DNA of 64,000 bases from Siphonodentalium dalli (taxonomy: Eukaryota; Mollusca; Scaphopoda; Gadilida; Siphonodentaliidae), in contig CP136061.1 in the NCBI GenBank assembly GCA_032622095.1, positions 252,413,582 through 252,477,581 on the forward strand. Reading direction: 5' to 3'. The position numbers and the translations under genes are program-made. Below are positions 11,801 to 24,400 of this stretch, piece after piece. How positions within the stretch are numbered: position 1 is the stretch's first letter; each line of letters opens with the position of its first letter. Under the pieces are notes generated by a model. That model had not been told where the DNA came from, made no database searches, and was given only the letters and a program-made list of their open reading frames with translations.

Positions 11801-14800
11801 GAAGATATTTCAGGCCGTTGAAGCTTTATTTGGCCGGTTTTGGCCGGTTTGTTGGGTAAAGGGTTAAAGAAGCCTTTCAGGTTAAAGGTATGATGAATTT
11901 GTTTTATTTTGTTTTAATTGAATAAAACCTTGCTTTCATCATCATCATTGGTTCAAAGGGACAGGCGGCCTTCGTTGTAGGTTATAATTTAGAAATAACA
12001 TTTAGCAAACTGTTATTGACTATAAAATTGCTGTCTTATGTTGTAAGAAATTTGACTGTCTCTCGCCTCTCCCTGTGTATATTGAATCTCTTCTTTCATG
12101 CTATGTACCTGGTAAACCAGACTTAAGGTCTGCTGATAAAATATTACTTGCTGTCCCCAAACGTGACCTTGTTAATTATGGTCGTCTATCTTTTGAATTC
12201 TACGCCCAAATCTTTGGAATTCACTCCCGCTTATACTTAGGAATTTTGCTACTTTGGAATCTTTCAAAACAGAACTCAAAACGTATCTGTTTAAACTTCA
12301 CTATGGCAATGACGATGACCAAAGCTAAGTACATATTTCCTGCATTGTTTTATACAATACACCCAGCCTTCATCCTGATTTGTATATGAATTGTTTGATT
12401 TATTTCTTTGTAGTTAATGTTTGTGTGTACACGTGCATGTGTTTGAATGTGCTGGAGCTCTGTCATCTGTTGTATCATTGAGCACTTTGGGCCTCATGGG
12501 ATAAGGCGCTTTAAAAATGCTATACAATATTATTATTATTTATTAAACTGTAAATGGACTTATTGAAGTTTTGAAATATTATAAAAGAATTGAAATTCTA
12601 AACATATTCCTTGAACGATAGAAGTCAAAAATATAGGGAATGATGGAAGGTCCTGGAAGCAATTCTTAGCAATTAAAAACGAGTCAACATTTACTTTTGA
12701 GTAAACCTATTACTCAAACTTGCTCATAATATGGACATAATAACTTTGATTTCAGAAATAAGTGTTTATAAATATTCCCGCTTCTAAAATACACTGATTA
12801 TCTAAAAATTACTAGCTGTATACACTGTTATTCTATATATACAAATGACACTCAATCATATATACATGTATGTTAATATGTATCTGAAAATATTTTGAAA
12901 ACGTTATATACTATTGAAGAAGATTGTTATCACATGATGAAATTAAAAATGATCTGAATAAAAATATTAAATAAAAAAAAAAAAAAAAATCATTTATCAA
13001 ATTATGATAATTTCCTCAAGAATATACTAATAGTATAGCATAATGATGATATGAATGCGATATTATTCACAAAACACGCTTTGTGTCAGAGTAAATTCAG
13101 GTCGAGTGTTGTTAATTTCTCGCAAAAAGCGCAGTGAATAATTTATAGTTTACAAGCAGAGTCACGATATTGCGTCATTTCCTTATTTAGATTTGCGCGC
13201 ATTATACGTCGGTTGTAAAACCCCTAAATTGGTGCGTCTACATCTTACAACTCTGAATGCTATCATTGTGAATTGCTTATTTTGTATGTATTACCATGTA
13301 TAGGTTAGGAGAAAATACTAACTGGATTGAAAAATATTCATCTCTTCGTAAAGAACAATTATATTATGTACATTTTTCTGTCTGATCATTTCCCAATCAT
13401 GAAGTAACATGGATTAGCTGGATTTTGAATTGAAAGCAGGTAGAATGGGTCGAGTAAAATCAAAATTTATGTGATTTGAATGCTATTGTTGATGTCGCCA
13501 ATAGCGCAGCGGACAATTTTCATTGGAAAATCTGGTAGTTCCGAGTGTTTGTCTATAAACAAATGGTACTGTAACGGTTTGACGCCAATAGCTGAACGGA
13601 ACATTTTTATTGGACCATCTGGTAGTTCCGAGTGTTTGTCTATAAACAAATGGTACTGTAATGGTTTGACGCCAATAGCGGAACTGAACATTTTTATTGG
13701 ACCATCTGGTAGTTCCGAGTGTTTGTCTATAAACAAATGGTACTGTAACGGTTTGACGCCAATAGCGGAACGGAACATTTTTATTGGACCATCTGGTAGT
13801 TCCGAGTGTTTGTCTATAAACAAATGGTACTGTAATGGTTTGACGGCAATAGCGGAACGGAACATTTTTATTGGACCATCTGGTATTTCCGAGTGTTTGT
13901 CTATAAACAAATGGTACTGTAATGGTTTGATGGCAATAGCGGAACGGAACATTTTTATTGGACCATCTGGTATTTCCGAGTGTTTGTCTATAAACAAATG
14001 GTACTGTACAGTAATGGTTTGACGGCAATAGCGGAACATGTAATGTAAGTGATATATATGATTGGTATAAGAACAGCATCTGTCTATTTATTATATACTA
14101 TTCTTTCTGTTTATGGCGGTTTTTGCGGATGTGACTATTTACCTTTTCCCACCACGAAGGCCGCCCGTATCTTTAAACATATTTATTGCCAAAAAGGCCA
14201 AATAAAAAATAATATTTGAGTCTCAGACACCACCGTTTTGAAATAAATGGCCCGCATTGGACATTTTATGACCAAACCCTAATTTGTATGTTATTCTGTA
14301 TTCAAATGTATGTTCTAAGGTCTTCAAATGTTTCATAATGCTTCAAACTTATCTTCTAAATTCCCCAAACATTCTCGCCAATCCATTTTATGCAATTATT
14401 TCTTTTTCCGCCAAGGAAAGCCCTTCACTGAACAATATGGATTGCATCTCCTCAGTCAGGAGGGTTAAAATTTATTGCTGTCCCTAGTCTATTCACATCT
14501 GTGCTTGGATCAGACACACATAAATAGAACAAACAAATTTTCAAATTGGTATAAAGCCGCTAATATTTAGAAATATTTTTTTTCTGTAAGATTTCACATG
14601 TCGTGTTGACTGGTGACACCCATGTCCAATCTATAATATTAAAACTGCAATTTTATATTGGTTTTTCTTTCATATTTAGACTGGAAATTGCTACTTTTTG
14701 CATTTAATGATTTATTTTAGTTTCGCAAGTGTTTGCAAACCAAGGAGTAAAAATTTCATGGTCTTATAAAATATCAACTTTTATTTCAATAACATGTCAC

Positions 14801-17800
14801 TGATATTTTGCTATCGGAATATCTTGCACTTCAGTTTGCTTTGCACATTCTACAACTTGGCTGGCTTCCTCACTTATCTCTTTTCTTTGAGTTCAATGTA
14901 AGGCTCCTTCTTAGAGAACACAAGTTGGGTCCTTTTCTTCAGTGCTCGGTTCATTTCACTTCTCTCTTTTAATAGCTTGGATCTCAGCTTGGATAAGCTT
15001 GGAGGGAGGTCCATGACGATACTGTATCCTTTCCCAGGGGCGAGTTGTTTAGTTGTATCAAGAAGAAAATCTCTGTCATTTAAATCTAGAAGACGAATTA
15101 TAATGTCTGGAGTTTTGGATTTCCCAAATATGGGCAATCTGTGACAGGCGGCAAAACCGATCTGCTGAATTCTGTCAGACGGGATATCTAGTTTGTCTTC
15201 GAAAGACTGTAATGTTTTGTCCATTGTTTGCAGTGTTGTTTCCTTGTTGCTTCCCGGTACACCTTTTATTATTAAATTCCATTTACGACCCCACATAAGT
15301 TTTGATGGAATTTATTATTTCCTCCAACGTGGTAAAGTCAGTGTTGTACTGCTCTAACCTTTCTACATGTGCTTCTTCAAATGCTTCAAACTGTGCTTCC
15401 AAACCTGACACTCTTTCATCTAAAGCTGGTATTGTCACTTCTTCTATGTGTTTGGCTTTTTCTTTTGTTTCCTTCGACGTCCTTTACTTATCCTGTTAGC
15501 TCTTTTAATTTACCCTCCACATTACTTAATTGTCCCGTAATGACTCTTGAAGTTGCTCAAAACACTTCCAGATATCCTCAAAACTTTTGCACTCATAGAC
15601 CTTCGTTTGTTTTGAGTCTTTATCTTTTGACCTTGTTTCCATGGTCGGCATTTTTTCCTATTTCGTGCTATGTAAAACTATTGAAATATTATGGTTTCAC
15701 TGCCTCAAAGCCATAATACCATAGGACCTTAATAAGCATACAAAATGGTGAGTATGCAACACGTATTGTAAGCTGTAATAGTTTCATACCAATATTATTC
15801 TGGTTGATAGAATGCAATATCATGGCAATAATATGGTATCAGTGCCTCAAGACACAATGCCATAAGAACTGACATGCATAAATATGGTGCTAACTACAAA
15901 GTTTTCACATGGATACCACTATACACATATACTTCTGCACTTTTAATCAGTGAATAGAAAAGGCAAAAAGCGAAATAGAAATCATATATATTGTCAGGTG
16001 CCCCAGATTTTTTTGCCAATAGTCTTTTCAACAGAGTCCATCACTTGGCTCTTTACCTTCTATTTCCACATATCGAAATGCATTTATATTGCGCACGGCC
16101 ACTGCCAATATAATTTCCAAAAAGAGTCCAAAACATGGCTCTTTTCCTTCTATTGCCACATATCCAAATGATTATCTGGCAAATATCAGAAAGGACAGCG
16201 TTTGTATGGTCGCACGTATAAAGCGCAGTTACATGAAAAGCATTTATATTGCGCGCGACCACTGCCAATATAATTTCCAAAAGAGGCCAAAAACCATGGC
16301 TCTTCTCCTTCTATTGCCGCATATCCAAATGATTATCTGGCAAATAGAATACATGCAAGAATAACAGAAAGGAAAGCATTTGTATCGTTGGCAAACTTTC
16401 CTAAAGAATCTAAAACATGGCTCCTCGCCTTACGCAATGAAACCACCATGTTCTTGCACATGTGAACTCGGAGCTCTTCGTCCTCATGTCATAAACACGA
16501 GAAAAGACAGTATGTTACAGTAATGCCCTAAGTAATTGACTCTTTAACCACAGGAAATATGGCTTGTTGCCATTCATTGGAAAGCTCTCCCTAAGAGCTT
16601 TCTGATGAATGGCAACAAGCCATATTTCCGACTAAATCCTGAAAACTTACCCATAATTCTGCTGTGGTTAAGGAGTTGATTACTTAGGGCATTGCTGTAC
16701 CTTTAAATATAGTTTATAACCCTCTTGGGTATCTGTACAAGAAATACAGACCAAGGCGCTTTAGCTCTGTGGTCCAGTGGTTAGCATGTTGGATTTGTAT
16801 GCACTGTAAACACAACGATAAGGGATCGCAGTGCGTCGCGGCTCATTGAGTCTTCACACACATTTGAGTGATGTGCAATTGTCGGATTGCTCGCTGTTTC
16901 AAAACCCACGCCAAGTTGTGACCCTTGAGCAAGGTTGCTCGTACTATGTCGGTTTCCCATCACTCATGTGTTAAAAGAGTACCAGTCAGCTTGTCATACT
17001 GATGAGTATCAGAGCATGTTCTGATCAAACTAGAGCAGCGCCTGCAATGGCTGCAGCTGGTTAATTGGTTGGCTTGTACATTGACTAGGGTAATATTGTA
17101 CCAAGCGTGTTAGAGCAAGTAATTGGTTAATCGCTATATAAAACTGGTCATTATTATTATTATTATGACATATTTATAAACCGATTCACACCCAGAGGAA
17201 AGGGGAATTGGGCCACATTCAATACGATGATTACCTATCAATTACCTTTCAATCAAAAGTTAATTGAATGTTTTGGTGGTCACAGTGGTGTTACATATTC
17301 CTGTTGAACAATTAGTCAAATGCTCTTTGACAATCGGATCACTCGCGTCAACATTATTTATCAGCATTGATAAACCATTTTGTCTCCGAATTTGAAAACG
17401 TTTTTATACTGATAACGTGTTTCTGGATAAAACAGATTCTTCCTTGTGATAATAAACTGTTTCGGCTCTTAAGGTTATTTTTCGTCTTGTTGTCAGAACA
17501 AATGAGGCAATGTTCCGGTAGTGGTCGGACTCCGACATGAAACTATTCCACATTGCATGAAGTTTGTGTGATGAAATATCACCGGCATTCATGACAAAAG
17601 GACTTAACCAAAAAACCTGCTTATATTGCCTGTATTTTCAGCATTCATGCATGCATATGTGAGCAGTTTATGGAATGTTCTCAATGGTATCATTCCAAAG
17701 ATCATTACATGATTATTGTGGATTATACATTTCAAACAGGTTTGGTTTCGTTCAGTTTACTTCCAATCACCAGCCCCTCCCGACAAACCAAAAATTATTC

Positions 17801-20800
17801 AATCGATAGTGTTGGGGGCCCCACCGATGCAGTCCACCCCTCTATGACCACTACTAATGGTATGATTCATGTTGTAACTTCCCCAGTGACTGGTGCTAGC
17901 ATTATCATGGCATATTGTTATAATTTCACACCTTCCTCTCCTCTCTCACTTTCAGCTTACTCTCCAATTAATGCCAATTTATTGGTGAATTTTAGCTCAA
18001 GTCTATATTTTGGCCCTGGCAAAATACAGATTCATACAAGAAATATTGATCATAGATTGGAGCGTTTGATTGGCCGAGAGGTGTGAACCTGTTTATAATT
18101 CAATTTATAGCAGGTAAGATCACGTGGCCAAGAGAATAAAATAATTTTAATGTTAACCTTTCTTTCAATTCAATAACTAACAGACTGTATTGTATATTAA
18201 CCTTGCTTTATACTAATTAACAGTATGTCTTGTCTTGCTTGCAGTCGAACGAGATTCAACTTTGGTGGCCACACCTTGTGTGGGTTGCGCAAGAAATAAC
18301 CGCTGTATTGTCATTGTTGGGTGAGGGCATGTTGGTACATGATTAAACAATTTGAGCAAATGTACCAGTCTTCACTTCGCACAGGACCGGTTCGGGCCCC
18401 CCGGTCTTGCTTCAGCAGACTATGGACCGGTTCGGGCCCCCCCTGGTCCTGCTTCAGCAGACCATGGCAGGCATGTTGCTGCTATCGTTGATTCGGATAA
18501 CCAATCTTCAAGAGCGGAAGCCCCAGCACCTGAGCCTTTGTCGGTTGTTCTGGGTGGGGAAGACTCGTTGTCCCGTGCCGCAAATAGCGCATCAGCCAAC
18601 TGGCCGTCTGACTCTTCCCTACGGTGCCATGGTCCACTACATTACGAGAGTGGGTCTTGTCCCCCTGGAAACGTCATCCCTCGTGATATGTCCAGGCCTG
18701 CTGCTCCTCCGCCGTCATGGGATCCTAGTGGTATGTCATCATCATTTATGCCAGCTTGGTCAGGACCATCTTCATTTGGGGGCTTCGGTGGGGGGGAGGG
18801 CTTTCTCTGGTCAAGTGGCTCCTCCCAACTTTTACCCTCCGCCCTTCTGGCCTTGGGGCGCCGCTTATTCTCCCTGGGCACCTAATTGTGCACCAGGATT
18901 TCTGGGGGGAATTGGGCAGGCAATAGCACCTAACATCCAAATGTTCCTCATTCAAGCCATTCCCAGAGTAGGCATCCTTCTAGTACCATATCTCAACCTG
19001 ATGTAGAATATTCTGTTGCTGGCATTGATCCTGACCTGCATCCCATTGCACACTGTCGGACGAGGATACTGATGTTCCTACGGAATGTGATTTTGTAAAA
19101 AAGACGACACAGGTAACTGAGGTTGATCTGTTTTATAAAATTCTTCCAAAGGAGAAGTATCATATTATTTTGGTTAATTTAATTAAAAACATTTGCGCAA
19201 AAGTCAGACAGGAAAGCCCCAGCACCTTAGCCTTGGAGGCTGTTCTGGGTGGGGAAGATTTGTTGTCAATTTCCTCCAAGAACCACACCAGCCAACCAGC
19301 CTTCTGACTCTTCCCCACGGTGCATGAGATTGGGTCATACTCCCTAGGGATTCTCTTCAAAAGTTTTACTTGCTCAGTTGTCTCGCTAGCATGAATTGTA
19401 TGGCACTACCTTGGATGTTTCTTCACAAAAACAAGAGGGGAAGGTCCACGTTTGAGCAATGTCGGAATCTGAATTATGAGCTCTTTTACATAACTGATTC
19501 ATGACTAAATCACATTTACATGAAATCTGTTTTGGAAGAGTACATTCTCATCAAATTTGGATATTAACTTTATTGCTCGTGCCCTCCTCCTGGGCTTCCA
19601 TTCTAATCCATATAGTTCAGTGAAGGGCTTTCCTTCGCTGAAAAATAAAATTTTTATAACTATAATTAATTTTTCCTTAAGGGAAGCCCAAAACTGAACT
19701 ATCATAGATCCCTCCCATGGTGGTGCCATACCCAACCCCACGACTAGCAAATCTCATGATTGAGTCGGAAATTAAAACTGGCTAGATAATGATTAGAATG
19801 CGGGATTTACCTGGGCGCATTCATGCGTGACTGATCCGAGCATGGATGTGAATGGAGTATGGACAGCAATAAATGTTAACCCTCCTGATTGACACAAGGC
19901 CAGAGATATAATCCATATACACATGTAGTTCAGCTTTGGGCTTCCCTTAAGGAAAAACTAATTATGATTATAAAAGTTATATTTCTCTCCCAGACCTCGG
20001 GCAGGTAATTTTTTGCCTGATAGTCATCAGGTATACATGTACCTATTCAAATGTTATATTAATGTAATCATTTCTACTCTATTGGTCTGCCACATAAACC
20101 ACTTACCTGCATGTGTTACCCGCACTTCCGAGCATCCGTCTCACAACCCCTTGACCCTTCTACACTGACCAATCAAATTGGAGACCCATAACAAACAGTA
20201 TATAAGGCGAGCAAAATCCTCAAAAAATCACACGCCAAACTCGGTCCTGATGAAGTTAAACAATAACGAAGGCGCTAGACCTATACTGCAGGTTATCTGA
20301 GTGTTGAAGCTTTTCTCTGGAGTTTTATCTCGATTTTTTGCCTTCCTCGCCAACTCAGATATGGCCTCAAGTTTTTCACTCTCCGATGTCACCAGTGACA
20401 CAGCTTAACCACAGTGGATTTTCACTCTATGAACCCTCCAACCACTGGGGATGAACAAGAAGGACTTTTAGTCGATTCTTTTATTATTATTCTTCCACAT
20501 AAACATTATGCCCCTAAGTTCTTTCTGCCAAGTGGCAATCCATTCTGTAAATAAATCTGCACTGTATAAAAAGTGGTATTTTCATTTTAGTAGGGAATCA
20601 CTGGCAAAGAGAAGGAAGATTCAAGTCACATCTTGCTTGTTATTTATGACTATTACCAGTGAATATTAAATATATGAACATATCCAAGTCTTCAATCACT
20701 GATGATCTACGATACTGTACCTTATTAATTAGATATCACAGTTTTGCCTTGAGGGACCTATTATCGACCTCATAACCCACTAAACCTGGCTCATATCAGT

Positions 20801-21381
20801 TGTGACATCACGAAGCGAAGCTTAGTGTTTACATCCAACGTTACAGATATTTGGGGGACTCACTCACAGTGATAGGCCGCTATAACGACAATTTCATAAT
20901 GGTCTTGAAGACATGGCGTATCATGGAGCATGGAGTGATTCATGCCATTTTGAACTGGTATTTACTTCGTAATTTCAATATAAATCTTGAATATCCAGAT
21001 GGCCATATAATTTGCGTGGTCAAACGCAAAGTTACAACTCGTCAATATCGTATTTAAGATATAAATTTAATTATTGCGTTTATATTCTACCTGTTCATTC
21101 AATCTTATGTTTTCACTAATGACATTGGAATTGATTTTGATGGTACAGTAAAACCTCTCCATACCGAACACCCTTCAGACCGACCCTTCTATTGGTTTAG
21201 AGAGGTGTTCGGTTTATAGAAAATCGCACTACGATTGTCATCATTACCAAGCATTGTCAAAGCACAACCAACTTATTTTTAGTAAGTCTGAGTTTAACCC
21301 TTTGAGTGCCAGGGGCCGATCTCATCGGCCCTAAACCTACAAAATAAGTCTGTTAAAGAATATAAGAATAAATTATTAAAA

Positions 21382-21423
<42 letters not shown>

Positions 21424-24400
21424 TTAGGCCAATGCATTCTCTTATATATGCGAGGCGACCTATGGTCGACTCGCATATATAAGAGAATGCATTGGCACAG
21501 GGTATATGGGTTGATACAAAAATCGACCTGGCACTCAAAGGGTTAATGGAATGAACTTTGGTATATGAGTTTACTAGCCCAAAATGCAGGTGAAGTTCGA
21601 ATTTGGGTTCTGCCTGTCAATTTTCACCTGAGTTATGGCCCATTGTTGAAATTACCATGGGCATATTTAGCCACGTCCTAGCGATGCTCTTGTTTGACCT
21701 GCAGTAATGCCCTAAATAATCGACTCCTTAACCACAGCAGAATTATGGGTAATTTTTCAGGATTTAGTCAGAAATATGGCTCGGTGAGAGCTTTCCGATG
21801 AATGGTAACAAGCCATATTTCCAACTAAATCCTTAAAAATTACCCTTAATTCTGCTGTGGTTAAGGAGTCCATATTTATGGTATTACGTGTACTGTAACT
21901 TTAGGTCTCAAATATTTTTTCAGGAATGCCGAACACTGGTGGTTTGGTTGCGAGGCGGGGATATGTAGCAGATGAGGATGCTCCGACGATTTCATTTATG
22001 CGTAGAGCTGGTGCCATACCATTCGTTATTACCAACATCAGTGAACTGTGTATGTGGTATGAGAGCAGTAACTATAACTATGGAAGATCAAAAAACGCAT
22101 ATAACACATCCAGAATAGTGGGAGGAAGCTCAGGTAACTATAACTATGGAAGATCAAAAAACGCATATAACACATCCAGAATAGTGGGAGGAAGCTCAGG
22201 TAACTATAACTATGGAAGATAAAAAAAACACATTTATATAACACATCCCGGATAGTGGGAGGAAGCTCAGGTAACAACTATAACTACGGAAGATCTAAAA
22301 ACGCATATAATACATCCCGGATAGTGGGAGGAAGCTCAGGTAACTATTACTATGGAAGATAAAAAAACACATATAATACATCCCGGATAGTGGGAGGAAG
22401 CTCAGGTAACTATGGAAGATAAAAAACGCGATCAAATTACAAATAAATATTGAAGATAAAAAACGCCATCAAACGTTTCCAAATATTTTTTATAACATGT
22501 CTGTATTACTTAATACTTCGGCATGCCCTACAGCCAACATTTTTCATTCAATTGAACCCAAACTTCATATGGCTCTTCGGGTTGCCCTTTTAAACTTTGC
22601 GCATTCCTTATCTCTCTACACGTGTATAATGTGTGACATAATCCCCTCTCCAAGTTGAGCTACAGTGTCATTGACAACAAGTCTGCAAATAGTGTGTCTG
22701 TAATGAGGTCCCCAGAGGGTGAATTTAGTCACGCTATCCTACACAGTGGGCTAGCATCACCAAATTCACCCTCTGGGAACCTCTGCAAAGACTAAAATCC
22801 AAGATGGCTGCTGAACGAATATCGTTCAAATTTGATAACTCTGATTTAGAAGTGATCCTGAACATGCCTGTAAATTTAATTTCTCCAACAAATGTCGGCT
22901 GCAAGGTGTGCTGATGGATTCAAATGTGAAATCCAAGATGGGGGCTAGCGGAAATGTTTAAAAAAATATTTGGAAACATTTGATGGCTCCCTTCTAGTTA
23001 TCACCCCTGAAGATCCATATGAAGTTTAGTGATGATCAGATAAGAGATGTGGCCTGTACGGTGTGCCTATTTAGTCATAAAAAGATGGCTGCTGGCAGCC
23101 ATGTTTTTCATCGAAAATCATTCAATTTTGATAGCTCCTGTCTAGAGATGATCCTAAATATGTATGCAAATTTTGATAGACAATTTGATTAATTTCAGGT
23201 GGTGAGGGGTGTCTTCTCAGCACTGGTGGCTCTGTTATAGGTATTGGATCTGATATAGGTGGTAGTATCAGAATGCCTTCATTCTTCAATGGGGTTTATG
23301 GACACAAATCCTCCCGAGGTTAGTGTTGACCATATGATATCTGTAGTAGATTTTTAACCTCCTGACGTTAGCATTGACCATACGATATCTATACATGTAG
23401 TAGATTTTTATGGTGTCTGAACAAACTTGATATACTTTCCATTATTTTCAGCAATTTAATAGCCTGGTTTACAAAACACACCTCCAACAACTTTTTCATT
23501 AAAAGAAAACTTTTTATATGATTAGTTTATGATTTAAAGGGGTACTGTACACCATTTTCAATAAATTCCTGGTAATAACAACAATCTAATATCGATAATA
23601 TATAGGAAACTAAGTAATTTGAGTCGAAGATGTATTCTGTAAACGCTCAGGTTAATAGGTTATCTTAAAAATAATAGTTAATAATTTGATATAAATTTTA
23701 TTTATGGCTGGAGCCAGAAATTAAATAACAAATTTCCGTGTACAAGACGTAATCAAAATAATTCACAGATAGTGGATTGAGCAACGCGTGGCACACATGA
23801 TCGTGTAAAAAATTATGTTGATAAAGGGGCGTAAACTCAAGCCACTCACTGACTAGTGATTATACAATAACTTAAATGAGTATATGAGACTAGTATGCAT
23901 ATAATATAACATTTATTTGATAGATTTGCTTGAAAACTGTTCAAAAATTACTCGACAACAACAATTGGTATTTTAGCATTCCGGCTAATCTGCCATCCGT
24001 AACATTACTTCGTACTCAACAGACTTTCAAATAATGGAAATCTGGTTACCTTATTCTATGACTCAGAGACTATAGAAACCAACAACAACATTAGAGTACA
24101 GTACCCCTTTTATATATGAAGCATCTCATCACAGTACTGTAGTCAGTAGTGAAGAAAATATCTGACAACAGAGTCTCTTTTTTGCTTTCACCTTCTGTTC
24201 CATTATTTATAGAATTTTATGGGAAGAAATAATTCAGTTAAAACCATTATAATGAGTAATTTACACCATCATAATCAGAAAATACACTTTAGATATGAAA
24301 CATGTCGCCACAGTACGGTCAGTAGTGAAGAAAATACACTTTAGATCTGCTGTTTGGACATCTGCATAGTGATATATGAGAGAGAAGTAAAATCTCCCAC

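Noticed and set aside
12075-12389. Independent 104-codon gene
   Set aside because: Its first half is the C-terminus of a LINE reverse transcriptase and the second half is out of frame.
16757-16920. Functional tRNA gene
   Set aside because: Only A- and B-box-like motifs are present, too far apart and without a cloverleaf; the body and (ATT)n tail identify a SINE.
21926-22222. Exon 3 extended as one 98-codon coding block
   Set aside because: The extension runs through the tandem copies to a stop; joining the first donor to exon 4 gives the exact family spacing between catalytic serines.
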